From Winogradskyella sp. J14-2 (GTDB lineage: Bacteria; Bacteroidota; Bacteroidia; Flavobacteriales; Flavobacteriaceae), in assembly GCF_001971725.1 (NCBI RefSeq), contig NZ_CP019388.1, positions 1,488,001 through 1,552,000 on the forward strand: a DNA stretch of 64,000 nucleotides, read 5' to 3'. The notes under the pieces are model-generated. The model was not told the origin of the DNA. It saw only the letters and a program-made list of their open reading frames with translations, and made no database searches. Position 1 is the first letter of the stretch, and every line of letters begins with the position of its first letter. The translations under genes and the position numbers were made by a program. Shown here one piece after another: positions 17,191-26,513 of this stretch.

Positions 17191-18843
17191 ATGAAAATTA
17201 AATATTTAAATTTTAAAGCTATGATGAAAAGAACGACAGTACTTCTGTTTGTAGCGTTTCTGAGTTTGATATTGGTACAATCTTGTGCTGATAGACTCGA
17301 CCTGCAACCAGAGGATGAAAGACTTGTTGGTGACGCTGCTTTTGATGACCCTGCCTCTTACGAGCAATTTCTAGGTAAACTTTATGCCGGAATAAGCTTA
17401 AGTGGGCAGCAAGGTCCTGCAGGACAGCCTGACCTACAAGGGTTAGATGAAGGATTTTCCAACTATTTAAGATTATATTGGAAAATGCAAGAATTAACCA
17501 CAGACGAAGCAATAATTGCTTGGAATGATGGAACAATTCAGGATTTACACAATCAAGTGTGGACCTCTGGAAACGAGTTTATACGAACCATGTACAGCAG
17601 AATAATGTATCAGGTAGCTTTATGCAATGAGTTTTTAAGACAAACTACAGACGGTAAACTAAGCGACAGAGGTGTAGAACAAAATCTTATCGCTGAGATA
17701 CAAATATATCGTGCAGAGGCGAGATTTCTTCGTGCCCTATCGTATTGGCATGCCATGGATTTGTATGCAAATCCGCCATTTGTAACTGAAAACGATCCAA
17801 TAGGAGCATTCTTACCGCCTCAAATCTCGAGAACAGATTTGTTCAATTATATTGAAAATGAGCTAATTGATATATTAGATGAAATGGCACCAGCAAATGC
17901 TGACCCTATGATATACTATGGTAGAGCTGATCGTGGTGCTGCGTGGATGCTTTTAGCAAAATTATATCTTAATGCCGAAGTTTACACAGGTACTGCTAGA
18001 TATAGCGATGCTTTAACCTATGTTAATAATATTATAGGTGCAGGTTATAACATAGATACATCTATACCTTATGGTCACTCATTTTTAGCAGATAATTCTA
18101 CAAATGGGGCACAATCAGAAGTTATTTTCACCATACCGTTTGATGGACTAAGAACTCAAGCTTTTGGTGGAATGACTTTCTTGACACATGCACCAGTAGG
18201 TGGAACCATGAATGACGTAGCAACTTCTTTTTTTGGTATTAATGGAGGTTGGTTTGGCATTAGAACTACTCCAACTTTTGTAGAATTATTTCCGGATGAA
18301 GAAAACTCTGCAGATGGCAGAGCCCTGCTGTGGACTGATGGCCAAGAAAAAGATATTAATTCTATAACAACATTTACAGACGGCTACGGTATTTTTAAAT
18401 ATCGCAACGTAGACGTTGATGGTAACCAAGGCTCTGATACAACCGGAGATCATACTGATATTGACTTTCCTATGTTTAGATTGGCAGATGCTTATTTAAT
18501 GTACGCTGAAATCGTAGCGCGTGGCGCTGGTGGTGATATTAATACCGCAGTATCTTACATTAATACTCTAAGAGAGCGTGCCTATGGTAATGCAAGCGGT
18601 AATATTTCAGCCGGAGACATTACCTTAGATTTTATAATTAACGAGCGTGGTCGTGAACTATATTGGGAAGCCCACAGACGAACTGATTTAATTCGCTTCA
18701 ACCAATTTTCTGAAAATGGTGTATGGCAATGGAAAGGTGGAATACAATCTGGTACCACAACTGAGGCCTTTAGAGATATTATGCCTATACCAGAAACAGA
18801 CTTAGGACTAAACACTAACTTAGAACAAAACCCAGGATATTAA
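17191..18843 (+). CDS. susD: SusD/RagB-like glycan-binding lipoprotein
   Basis: A 550-residue SusD/RagB lipoprotein, the lid of the SusC transporter on the cell surface. The lipobox is ILVQSCADRLDLQP. Internal Met codons at 17221 and 17224 would give the more usual N-terminus MMKRTTVLLF; the upstream ATG at 17191 keeps a plausible but longer n-region, so the true start is uncertain. The SusD pattern (YRAEARFLRALSYWHAMDLYANPPFVTE, TPR helices) and the C-terminal RRTDLIRFNQF and FRDIMPIPETDLGLNTNLEQNPGY are clear. It directly follows susC and precedes the SusE/F-like gene. Starch binding is inferred from the locus. Confidence 0.94.
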   Translation: MKIKYLNFKAMMKRTTVLLFVAFLSLILVQSCADRLDLQPEDERLVGDAAFDDPASYEQFLGKLYAGISLSGQQGPAGQPDLQGLDEGFSNYLRLYWKMQELTTDEAIIAWNDGTIQDLHNQVWTSGNEFIRTMYSRIMYQVALCNEFLRQTTDGKLSDRGVEQNLIAEIQIYRAEARFLRALSYWHAMDLYANPPFVTENDPIGAFLPPQISRTDLFNYIENELIDILDEMAPANADPMIYYGRADRGAAWMLLAKLYLNAEVYTGTARYSDALTYVNNIIGAGYNIDTSIPYGHSFLADNSTNGAQSEVIFTIPFDGLRTQAFGGMTFLTHAPVGGTMNDVATSFFGINGGWFGIRTTPTFVELFPDEENSADGRALLWTDGQEKDINSITTFTDGYGIFKYRNVDVDGNQGSDTTGDHTDIDFPMFRLADAYLMYAEIVARGAGGDINTAVSYINTLRERAYGNASGNISAGDITLDFIINERGRELYWEAHRRTDLIRFNQFSENGVWQWKGGIQSGTTTEAFRDIMPIPETDLGLNTNLEQNPGY

Positions 18844-18853
18844 TAAATTAACT

Positions 18854-20230
18854 ATGAAAAAATTATCAATTTTAGGCTTTTTCATCTTTGCCTTAATAAA
18901 CCTTAATAGTTGTGAAATGGAAGATGACGTTGTTTTCACAACACAAGACCCAGAAGGATTTGTATTTACAAATTCGCTTCAAGACAATTATATATTATCG
19001 AACGCTACTTCTGGAAACTTAGGTGAGCGTTTCACTTGGGGTAATGCTGATTTTGGTTCACCTACCAACATCACATACGAACTCCAAAGATCTATTACTG
19101 GTGATTTTAGTGATGCAGTTGTAGTGAGTTCTTCTACCGACAATGAGATAGCAATGAGTATAGGACAAATGATTACGGTTGCTACCGAAGCAGGTTTAGA
19201 CAATGATCCAGGCACGGCTGCACCAAACACTGGTTCCTTCTCTGTAAGATTAAGAGCTTTTCCTGGAGATACAGGCAGTGGGACCGAGGCTTTCTCTGAT
19301 GTCTTAATTTTAAATGTAGAATTATTAGAGCAAATGGACACAGGAGGTGGCGGTATTATGCCAGTTTCTTGGGGTGTTGTAGGATCTGGATACAATGATT
19401 GGGGTAATGCTGGACCAGATGGTACGTTTTATTCTACTATGGACGCAGATGTAATTGTAGCTTATGTTACATTAGTTGATGGACAAATTAAGTTTAGAGA
19501 AAATAATGACTGGAGCAGCGGAACAGATTTAGGTGATTCAAATGGTGACGGTATCTTAGATCAAGATCCGGATAATAATATTAACGTTACAGCTGGTAAT
19601 TACAGAATTACGTTCAATACATCTACAAACGCATATTCAATCGATGAGTTTTCTTGGGGTGTTGTTGGTTCTGGTTATAATGATTGGGGTAACGCTGGAC
19701 CAGATGCAAAGTTCTACTATGATTACACATCAGATTCTTTTAAGGTAAGCGTAGTTTTAGTAGATGGTCAAATCAAATTTAGAACCAATAATGATTGGGG
19801 AAGTGGTGATGACTTAGGTGATGCAGGTGATGATGGTATTCTAGATCAAGATGCTGATAATAATATTGATGTTACGGCTGGTAATTATCTTATCACTATC
19901 AACTTTAATGACAACAGCTACAGTATTGTTGAAAATGATGTTTGGGGTGTTGTTGGTTCTGGTTATAATGATTGGGGCTCAGCAGGTCCTGACTTTGCAC
20001 TTACAGAAATCCAAGATGGTATTCTTGTTGGGGATTTAGCACCGCTGATTGACGGTCAAATTAAATTTAGAACTAACAATGATTGGGGAAGTGGTGACGA
20101 TTTAGGTGATGCTGGTAATGATGGTACCCTTGACCAAGATCCAGACAACAATATAGATGTAACGGCTGGGAATTACAGAGTAAGAATAGACTTAAACGAC
20201 AACAGCTATCTACTAAATAGAATTAATTAA
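18854..20230 (+). CDS. SusE/SusF-like outer-membrane starch-binding lipoprotein with three tandem repeats
   Basis: A 458-residue surface lipoprotein (NLNSCEMEDD) that probably holds starch near SusCD. The N-terminal part (about residues 30-165) resembles the SusE immunoglobulin-like domain. It is followed by three near-identical starch-binding modules beginning with WGVVGSGYNDWG at residues 173, 268 and 364, each about 95 residues. Each module repeats DGQIKFRxNNDW, GDDLGD, DGILDQDxDNNI and VTAGNY. The Trp-rich motifs fit alpha-glucan contact sites. Similarity between modules 2 and 3 is very high, which implies recent duplication. A terminator-like hairpin follows before the amylase gene. Confidence 0.88.
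   Translation: MKKLSILGFFIFALINLNSCEMEDDVVFTTQDPEGFVFTNSLQDNYILSNATSGNLGERFTWGNADFGSPTNITYELQRSITGDFSDAVVVSSSTDNEIAMSIGQMITVATEAGLDNDPGTAAPNTGSFSVRLRAFPGDTGSGTEAFSDVLILNVELLEQMDTGGGGIMPVSWGVVGSGYNDWGNAGPDGTFYSTMDADVIVAYVTLVDGQIKFRENNDWSSGTDLGDSNGDGILDQDPDNNINVTAGNYRITFNTSTNAYSIDEFSWGVVGSGYNDWGNAGPDAKFYYDYTSDSFKVSVVLVDGQIKFRTNNDWGSGDDLGDAGDDGILDQDADNNIDVTAGNYLITINFNDNSYSIVENDVWGVVGSGYNDWGSAGPDFALTEIQDGILVGDLAPLIDGQIKFRTNNDWGSGDDLGDAGNDGTLDQDPDNNIDVTAGNYRVRIDLNDNSYLLNRIN
19370..20227 (+). repeat. Three tandem in-frame repeats in the SusE/F-like gene
   Basis: Units at 19370-19654, 19655-19942 and 19943-20227 (285, 288 and 285 bases) encode homologous modules that all start WGVVGSGYNDWG. Long stretches are identical or nearly so at the nucleotide level, especially GAAGTGGTGACGATTTAGGT-like segments in units 2 and 3. 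They mark duplication of a carbohydrate-binding module. Confidence 0.9.
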
Positions 20231-20251
20231 TTTAAATTTTATTTAACGTTT

Positions 20252-20304
20252 AAAAGGACTACTTGAAAATCCTAAATAAGTGATTTCCAGTTAGTCCTTT
20301 TTTT
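20252..20304 (+). terminator. Hairpin with T-run between the SusE/F-like gene and the amylase gene
   Basis: AAAAGGACTA (20252-20261) pairs perfectly with TAGTCCTTTT (20292-20301), with partial inner pairing, followed by a run of Ts to 20304. The amylase ATG at 20318 is only 14 bases further on. It may end most susCDE transcripts and reduce amylase expression, or act as an intercistronic stabiliser. Confidence 0.75.
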
Positions 20305-20317
20305 AAAAAAAAGAATT

Positions 20318-23194
20318 ATGAAAAAGTATTACTCAATAATATTAACATTAGTGGGCTTCACTCTTTCCTATGGTCAAGTCACAATCAGTCCAGATCCATT
20401 CGAGGTAGATGAAAGCATCACAATCACATTAAACACTAATAGCAGCGCCACAGACTGTAACGGTTTTAGTAATCCAACAAAAGTGTACATGCATTCTGGA
20501 GTTGGTGATGGTAACAATGCATTTGGCATAAGTGTTATCGGAAACTGGGGACAAGATGACGGTGTTGGTGAGATGACAAACGAAGGTGGTGGCATTTACT
20601 CCATAACTATAGTGCCAGAAACTTATTACAATCTTACGCCTCAGCAAGTGTCTAACGTTATACAGATGGGGATGGTTTTTAGAAATGAAGATGGCTCACA
20701 AGAATACAAAGCCAGTGGCTGTCAAGATTTTATATTTCAAGTGGGATCATTTCAGGTAAGCCTGAGTGCACCGACTCAAGATACAACCATTATTAATTCT
20801 GGGGACAATTTTAATATAGCAGCAAGTAACATTGGCGGTAATGCTAGTTATACCCTAACAGCCAACGGATCAGTTATTAATTCTAACCCAAGTACTGCTA
20901 ACTATTCCTACACAGCCACAAATATTACAACTAACACCTCTTACGAATTAACTGCGGTTTTAGATGGGACAACCATAACACGGAGTTTTAGTGTTATTGT
21001 AGATCCAGGTTCCATTCTTGGGTTTATGACAGAGAATTACCACGAAGGTATTAATTACGTTGATGATAACACCGTTGTATTAGTGCTTTATGCTACTGGT
21101 AAAGATTTTGTTTACGTAGCTGGAAGTTTCAATAACTATCAACCTGACTTAAGCTATGCCATGAAACGTGATTTTTCACGTAACTTGTTTTGGCTAGAAA
21201 TTACGGGTCTAACACCAGGACAAATTGAAACCTTTGAATACTGGGTAGGAGATAAAACACCTGCAACAAATTCTCCTTCAATTGTATATGTTGCAGATCC
21301 CTACTCAACACTAGTATTATCAGAATTCGATGATCCTTGGATACCAGCTTCAACATATCCTAATCTCCCTTCTTTTCCGCAAGAGGCAGCAGGTTTTGAG
21401 GTATCAGTCTTAGAAACTGGACAAACACCCTATAATTGGCAAGTCCCTGACTTTACAAAGCCTAAAAAAGAGGATTTAATAGTTTATGAAGTTTTAGTTA
21501 GAGATTTTGATGCAGACAGAAATTATCAAGACTTAATTGATAAAATCGATTATTTTAAAAATTTAAATATCAATGCAATTCACCTAATGCCTGTAATGGA
21601 ATTCGAAGGCAATGAAAGTTGGGGATATAACACTTCTTATCATATGGCACTCGATAAGTTCTACGGAACACCTGATAAGCTAAAGGAGTTTATCGATCTA
21701 TGTCATCAAAACGGAATCGCCGTAATCTTAGACTTGGTACTAAATCATGCCTTTGGTCGCTCTCCAATGGTTAGAATGTGGATGAGTGATCCCGACGGTA
21801 ACGGTTTTGGTGATCCAACCTCTCAGAATCCATACTTTAACCTTCAAGCAACCCACAGTTACAGTGTAGGGTACGACTATAATCATCAAAACAATGTAGT
21901 TAAAAACTACGTAAAGCGTGTAATTAAGCATTGGATTGAAGAATATAATATAGACGGTTTCCGTTGGGATTTAACCAAAGGGTTTACCCAAAATTGCTCT
22001 CCTGGTAACGAAGGTTGTACTAATACCTACCAACAAGATCGTGTCGATGTGCTTAAAGAATATGCAGATTATTCGTGGTCAATTGACGATGATCACTACG
22101 TTATTTTTGAACATTTAGGGAGTGAGAACGAAGAAAAAGAATGGGCAAATTATAGGTATTCTGAAGGAAAAGGTGTTATGATGTGGGGCAAAATGACAGA
22201 TCCTTATAATGAATTAACCATGGGGCAAAACGGTAACAAAAATATTAATGGTATTGGACACAAATCAAGATCGTCTTTCGATGGGCCAAGAGTTTTAGGT
22301 TATCCAGAAAGTCATGACGAAGAACGCTTAATGTATAAAAATCTTCAGTTTGGAAATACAAGTAATAGTAGCCACAATGTACAAGATTTAAATACTGCGT
22401 TATCTCGCATGTCTGCTTTAGCTGCGGTATCAGTCATGGTTCCTGGACCAAAAATGATTTGGCATTTTGGTGATTTAGGAATGGAAAACTCAATCTTTAC
22501 ATGTAACAATGGCACAGTTAATCTACCTGGAGGTGGTGATGGCGATTGTAAGTTAGACACCAAACCGCAACCACAATGGGTAAATAATTGGCTCACTGAT
22601 GCCATAAGAGGACAGATTTACGAAGACTGGTCTAAATTACATAAGCTTAAAATTGAAGAGCCTGTATTTGAAGGTGATTACACCATGTCGTCTGGAGATT
22701 TCACTCCTCGAATTGATATTTTTGACACCGCTATACCAGCAACAGAGCTTAGAAATGTTATAATTCTTGCTAATTTTGATGTTAACACGCAAACCGTTAA
22801 TACTAATTTCCCAGCAGGTGTAACCACTACGTGGTATGATTTAATGGACCCGACCGGAAATACTACGGTTTCTAATTCAACAGCAACGATATCATTACCC
22901 GCTGGCCAATTCAGAATTTTAGGTAACCAACCATCGAACGTGTTAAGTATAGATGACCAAACGCAATCTGTATTTTCAATTTATCCAAATCCTACGCAAT
23001 CATCATTTAATATAAATTCTAATGTTTCTGATATTGAAATTTATGACTTAACTGGTAAAATGGTAAAATCATTTAGAGGTAATTTTACCAAAAATGACAC
23101 TTTTAATATTTCTAGTTTAAATACTGGAATGTACATTGTTAAGGTTGAAGATGGTAACAACAAAACCAGAACAACTAAGTTAGTCAAGCTCTAA
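20318..23194 (+). CDS. Secreted GH13 alpha-amylase with CBM/E-set domains and T9SS sorting domain
   Basis: A 958-residue secreted enzyme. After a signal peptide (MKKYYSIILTLVGFTLSYGQ) come two beta-sandwich regions (about residues 25-150 and 155-345; the second includes YVAGSFNNY of a CBM48/E-set type). The GH13 barrel follows from about residue 385: DLVLNHAFG, GFRWDLTKG (nucleophile near 550), FEHLGSENE (acid near 597) and ESHDEER (near 665). The last 80 residues (FSIYPNPTQSSF, IYDLTGKMVKSF, GMYIVKVEDG, KLVKL) are a type A T9SS sorting domain, so it should be exported and perhaps surface-attached. It is the initial starch cutter of the locus. Confidence 0.94.
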   Translation: MKKYYSIILTLVGFTLSYGQVTISPDPFEVDESITITLNTNSSATDCNGFSNPTKVYMHSGVGDGNNAFGISVIGNWGQDDGVGEMTNEGGGIYSITIVPETYYNLTPQQVSNVIQMGMVFRNEDGSQEYKASGCQDFIFQVGSFQVSLSAPTQDTTIINSGDNFNIAASNIGGNASYTLTANGSVINSNPSTANYSYTATNITTNTSYELTAVLDGTTITRSFSVIVDPGSILGFMTENYHEGINYVDDNTVVLVLYATGKDFVYVAGSFNNYQPDLSYAMKRDFSRNLFWLEITGLTPGQIETFEYWVGDKTPATNSPSIVYVADPYSTLVLSEFDDPWIPASTYPNLPSFPQEAAGFEVSVLETGQTPYNWQVPDFTKPKKEDLIVYEVLVRDFDADRNYQDLIDKIDYFKNLNINAIHLMPVMEFEGNESWGYNTSYHMALDKFYGTPDKLKEFIDLCHQNGIAVILDLVLNHAFGRSPMVRMWMSDPDGNGFGDPTSQNPYFNLQATHSYSVGYDYNHQNNVVKNYVKRVIKHWIEEYNIDGFRWDLTKGFTQNCSPGNEGCTNTYQQDRVDVLKEYADYSWSIDDDHYVIFEHLGSENEEKEWANYRYSEGKGVMMWGKMTDPYNELTMGQNGNKNINGIGHKSRSSFDGPRVLGYPESHDEERLMYKNLQFGNTSNSSHNVQDLNTALSRMSALAAVSVMVPGPKMIWHFGDLGMENSIFTCNNGTVNLPGGGDGDCKLDTKPQPQWVNNWLTDAIRGQIYEDWSKLHKLKIEEPVFEGDYTMSSGDFTPRIDIFDTAIPATELRNVIILANFDVNTQTVNTNFPAGVTTTWYDLMDPTGNTTVSNSTATISLPAGQFRILGNQPSNVLSIDDQTQSVFSIYPNPTQSSFNINSNVSDIEIYDLTGKMVKSFRGNFTKNDTFNISSLNTGMYIVKVEDGNNKTRTTKLVKL

Positions 23195-23215
23195 TTATTA
23201 AGTGTTTATTTGAGC

Positions 23216-23252
23216 AAAAAAGACTTCTCAATGAGAAGTCTTTTTTATTTTT
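23216..23252 (+). terminator. Rho-independent terminator of the sus/amylase unit
   Basis: AAAAAGACTTCTCA pairs with TGAGAAGTCTTTTT across a minimal loop, followed by TTATTTTT. It starts 21 bases after the amylase stop. The symmetric A/T tracts could also stop minus-strand transcription. Confidence 0.9.
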
Positions 23253-23382
23253 AGAGGTTTTTGAGAACAAAAGTTATAACCTTTTGCGAGCTAACTTGTA
23301 CTCTAAATGGTTTTACATTTTTTTTTAAATGTGAGAAATACGTTATTATATAACAAAAACCTAAAAATCAAAAATGGAAAAC

Positions 23383-23414
23383 AAAAAAGCCGAAAACAAG
23401 TGTTTCGGCTTTTT
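23383..23414 (-). terminator. Terminator of the tRNA-Leu transcript
   Basis: On the minus strand AAAAAGCCGAAACA pairs with TGTTTTCGGCTTTTT, with one bulged base, ending in a T-run. It lies just after the 3' end of tRNA-Leu. The AT-rich stretch between here and 23252 holds no gene that I can see. Confidence 0.85.
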
Positions 23415-23419
23415 ATCTG

Positions 23420-23501
23420 TACAGGCGGCGAGACTCGAACTCGCACACCTCGCGGCACTAGATCCTAAGTCTAGCGTGTCTACCAATTCCACCACGCCTG
23501 C
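23420..23501 (-). tRNA. tRNA-Leu (anticodon UAG)
   Basis: An 82-base minus-strand tRNA. The acceptor stem GCAGGCG pairs with CGCCTGT (one G-U pair), discriminator A. The anticodon stem CTAGA/TCTAG encloses the loop CTTAGGA, giving anticodon UAG, which reads CUN leucine codons. A short variable arm (TGCCGCGAGGTGT region) and T-arm GCGAG-TTCGAGT-CTCGC are present, as in class II tRNAs. The 3' CCA is not encoded. An antisense frame over this region is a shadow. Confidence 0.97.
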
Positions 23502-23606
23502 AAAAGGACTGCAAATATAAACAATAGTTTCAATATTCAAATAGGTTTTAATTAAGAAAATAATCCTTTCATTATTATTACTTTTGTTAGAAATCAAATA
23601 ACTACT

Positions 23607-25001
23607 ATGCAAAACATAAATTCTTATATCAATGAGCACAAACAACGCTTTATTGACGAGCTAATTGATTTACTAAAAATCCCTTCTATAAGTGCAGATT
23701 CAGCTTACAAAAAAGATGTACTTAACACAGCAGATGCTATTAAAGTGAGTTTAGAGAAAGCAGGATGTAATAAGATTGAAATTTGTGAAACAGACGGTTA
23801 TCCCATTGTATATGGCGAAAAAATAATTGACAAAAATTTACCTACTGTGTTGGTATATGGTCACTATGATGTACAACCACCAGATCCGTTAGATTTATGG
23901 AATTCACCTCCTTTTGAACCTCTAATACAAAAAACGGAAAAACATCCCGAAGGTGCCATTTTTGCAAGAGGTGCTTGTGACGACAAAGGCCAAATGTACA
24001 TGCACGTAAAAGCTTTAGAATACATGACAACCAATAATGAGCTACCGTGTAATGTAAAGTTTATGATTGAAGGTGAAGAGGAAGTTGGTAGTGCCAATCT
24101 TGGGAAATTTGTCGCTGCTAATCGTGAAAAGTTAGAAAACGACGTAATACTAATTTCTGATACTGGCATGATTGCTAAAGATGTGCCTTCAATTACAACG
24201 GGACTCCGTGGTCTTAGTTATGTTGAAGTTGAAGTTACCGGACCAAATAGAGATTTACACTCTGGCTTATATGGAGGTGCTGTAGCAAACCCGATAAATG
24301 TATTAACTAAAATGATTGCATCGCTTCATGATGAAAACAACCATATTACCATTCCTGGTTTTTATGATAAGGTTGAAAACCTTTCGGACAAAGAACGTGC
24401 AGAAATGGCAAAAGCTCCATTTTCGTTAGACAACTATAAAAAGGCTTTAGATATTGATGCTGTTTATGGTGAAGACGGCTATACTACTAACGAGCGTAAT
24501 TCTATAAGGCCAACATTAGATGTTAATGGAATTTGGGGAGGCTACATTGGCGAAGGCGCCAAAACAGTTATTGCTAGTAAAGCTTATGCTAAAATCTCGA
24601 TGCGTTTAGTGCCAAACCAAGATTGGGAAGAGATTACACAATTGTTTAAAACCCATTTTGAAAGTATTGCTCCAGATGCTGTAAAAGTTAAAGTAACACC
24701 TCATCATGGAGGGCAAGGCTATGTAACACCAATTGACAGTATTGGATATCAAGCGGCTTCAAAAGCCTATGAAGAGACTTTTGGAAAAACGCCTATTCCG
24801 CAACGTAGTGGCGGAAGTATTCCTATTGTATCGCTTTTTGAAAAAGAACTAAAAAGCAAAACAATCCTTATGGGCTTTGGTTTAGATAGCGATGCCATAC
24901 ATTCACCAAACGAACATTTTGGTATTTGGAATTACTTAAAAGGCATTGAAACTATCCCTTGGTTTTATAAGTATTTTACTGAGTTAAAAACAGCCGAATA
25001 A
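23607..25001 (+). CDS. M20 family dipeptidase/metallopeptidase
   Basis: A 464-residue cytoplasmic M20 peptidase (CNDP/DapE-like dipeptidase group) that uses two metal ions to cleave dipeptides. Metal and catalytic motifs are visible: VYGHYDVQPPDP (His near residue 90), ARGACDDKGQMYMH, EGEEEVGS with the general-base Glu, ISDTGM, and a late His in DSDAIHSPNEHFG. The inserted dimerization domain includes DLHSGLYGGAVANP. No signal peptide is seen. It is transcribed away from tRNA-Leu and converges with the secreted M28 gene, with only 2 bases between stops. The substrate range is not determinable. Confidence 0.92.
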   Translation: MQNINSYINEHKQRFIDELIDLLKIPSISADSAYKKDVLNTADAIKVSLEKAGCNKIEICETDGYPIVYGEKIIDKNLPTVLVYGHYDVQPPDPLDLWNSPPFEPLIQKTEKHPEGAIFARGACDDKGQMYMHVKALEYMTTNNELPCNVKFMIEGEEEVGSANLGKFVAANREKLENDVILISDTGMIAKDVPSITTGLRGLSYVEVEVTGPNRDLHSGLYGGAVANPINVLTKMIASLHDENNHITIPGFYDKVENLSDKERAEMAKAPFSLDNYKKALDIDAVYGEDGYTTNERNSIRPTLDVNGIWGGYIGEGAKTVIASKAYAKISMRLVPNQDWEEITQLFKTHFESIAPDAVKVKVTPHHGGQGYVTPIDSIGYQAASKAYEETFGKTPIPQRSGGSIPIVSLFEKELKSKTILMGFGLDSDAIHSPNEHFGIWNYLKGIETIPWFYKYFTELKTAE

Positions 25002-25003
25002 CT

Positions 25004-26392
25004 CTATTCTTTAATGATTTTATAATTTGAAGCTTTAGTTTTAGACTTAATCGTTACAAAATAAACTCCTGAAGCAGTACTATCGAATTCAATTTCAATA
25101 TATGCTTTTTGGGAGTTTGTTTTTTTAATCACTTTCCCTGAAATAGTATTAATTGTGATATCAATTTCGGACTCTGTAAAATTATCAATCTTAATGACTG
25201 AATCTACTGGATTTGGATATACTTTAATTTCGTTAGGCAAAAATTCTTCCGAAGACAAAACCGAAAAATTAACGCAATTGCTTATTTCAGTACAATCTCC
25301 ATTGGTCACTTCAACAGCATAATTCCCATTGGTGGAAGGCGCGAAGGATTGATTTGTTTCTCCTGATATTGGTGTATTGGTATCACAATTAAACCACTGA
25401 TATGTTCCTGTAGTTTGATTAGATATTAAAGCTGTTGCTGTTTGCGTAATAGTATTATCTACACCAATTAAACCTGCTTTGGTCGCTGTATAAGCCAACA
25501 CTAATTTAGTCAACTCCGTCATATACTGAAAATCAATATCCTCTACTCTATCATTAGAGGTGTGATAATCTGGAGTTTGATCGTTAGTTTCCCAAGACTC
25601 GCCAACTAACACTGCTGAATATCCTTGATTCCAAAAACGAGAATGATCACTGGCAGTGGTGCCTGGATTAACAACTATTTCGTGTAAATCGAATGTGTAA
25701 GTTCCTAAAATACTAAGCAAATCATCTTTTATAGCAATTGAATTTGCAATATCTCTAACATCAATATCAAACTGATTATCTCCAGGAGTACCAGGTGCAT
25801 CACCATCATACCCAATCATGTCCATATTAATTACACCTAAAATATTATCTCGTGTATTGCCATTAGTTTCGTCAGCAGATTGCTGTGCATAATAATTAGC
25901 ACCGCGTAAACCTATTTCCTCTTCGTCCCAAAGTGCATAAACAATGGTATTATCTGTACATTGATTTGAAAGGAGTCTTGCTATTTCCATAACTGCCGCA
26001 ACGCCAGTAGCGTTATCATCTGCACAGTAGGTTGTTACAGAGTCGTAATGTGCGCAAATAATATAAATATTATCAGGATTGGTTTGTCCTAACTGCGTAG
26101 CGATAACATTCTTTCCTGTTGTATTAAAATCCTGAAATTCGACATTAAGGTTAGGCAATGCCTCTAAACGTTCTTTTATATAATCTGCTGCTAAATCATT
26201 AGCGCTATGAACCCGAGAGGGTATCGTTTGCATACTCCCATTTATGATTGCCGACTGCTCACCAGAAAGCTGTGCTACATTAGTTTGAAGATTAACCGTG
26301 CTTACTTGACTCATTAAATCTTCAATAGACTGCGCTTTAACACAAGATGCTAAAAAGGCAATAAAACAAAATAGGAGTAAAGATTTTTTCAT
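25004..26392 (-). CDS. Secreted M28 aminopeptidase with T9SS sorting domain
   Basis: A 462-residue secreted zinc peptidase of family M28. I place the start at the ATG at 26392, giving the signal peptide MKKSLLLFCFIAFLASCVKAQ; an upstream in-frame Met at 26452 would add 20 unlikely residues. Zinc and catalytic motifs: AHYDSVTTYCADDNATG, WDEEEIGLRGANYYA, NMDMIGYDG and TASDHSRFWNQG. An Ig-like segment (TQTATALISNQTTGTYQWF) and a C-terminal T9SS domain (KVYPNPVDSVIKI, GVYFVTIKSK, NYKIIKE) follow. It is divergent from blaI and probably digests extracellular peptides. Confidence 0.92.
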   Translation of the reverse strand: MKKSLLLFCFIAFLASCVKAQSIEDLMSQVSTVNLQTNVAQLSGEQSAIINGSMQTIPSRVHSANDLAADYIKERLEALPNLNVEFQDFNTTGKNVIATQLGQTNPDNIYIICAHYDSVTTYCADDNATGVAAVMEIARLLSNQCTDNTIVYALWDEEEIGLRGANYYAQQSADETNGNTRDNILGVINMDMIGYDGDAPGTPGDNQFDIDVRDIANSIAIKDDLLSILGTYTFDLHEIVVNPGTTASDHSRFWNQGYSAVLVGESWETNDQTPDYHTSNDRVEDIDFQYMTELTKLVLAYTATKAGLIGVDNTITQTATALISNQTTGTYQWFNCDTNTPISGETNQSFAPSTNGNYAVEVTNGDCTEISNCVNFSVLSSEEFLPNEIKVYPNPVDSVIKIDNFTESEIDITINTISGKVIKKTNSQKAYIEIEFDSTASGVYFVTIKSKTKASNYKIIKE

Positions 26393-26474
26393 TAATAGAT
26401 AACGTATAAAAGTTACCTCAAAGATAGTGAAATGTAAAAAATTGAAAATCAAATGTTTTGAAATTAAAATTTTT

Positions 26475-26511
26475 ATTCTACATTCGTAGAGTTAATTCTA
26501 ATTTTGTAGAA
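26475..26511. promoter_or_regulatory. Predicted BlaI-type double operator overlapping a TAnnTTTG promoter
   Basis: Two similar palindromic units 20 bp apart lie just before blaI: ATTCTACATTCGTAGA (26475-26490) and ATTCTAATTTTGTAGA (26495-26510), each with TCTA/TAGA arms. The second contains TAATTTTG (26499-26506), a match to the -7 box, only 7 bases before the ATG at 26514, so the mRNA would be nearly leaderless. Autorepression by the BlaI-family product is inferred. The unit also faces the divergent M28 gene. Confidence 0.65.
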
Positions 26512-26513
26512 CA

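Noticed and set aside
23361-23645. 94-residue minus-strand reading frame
   Set aside because: It runs through the terminator and tRNA-Leu and into the M20 start, so it is a shadow.
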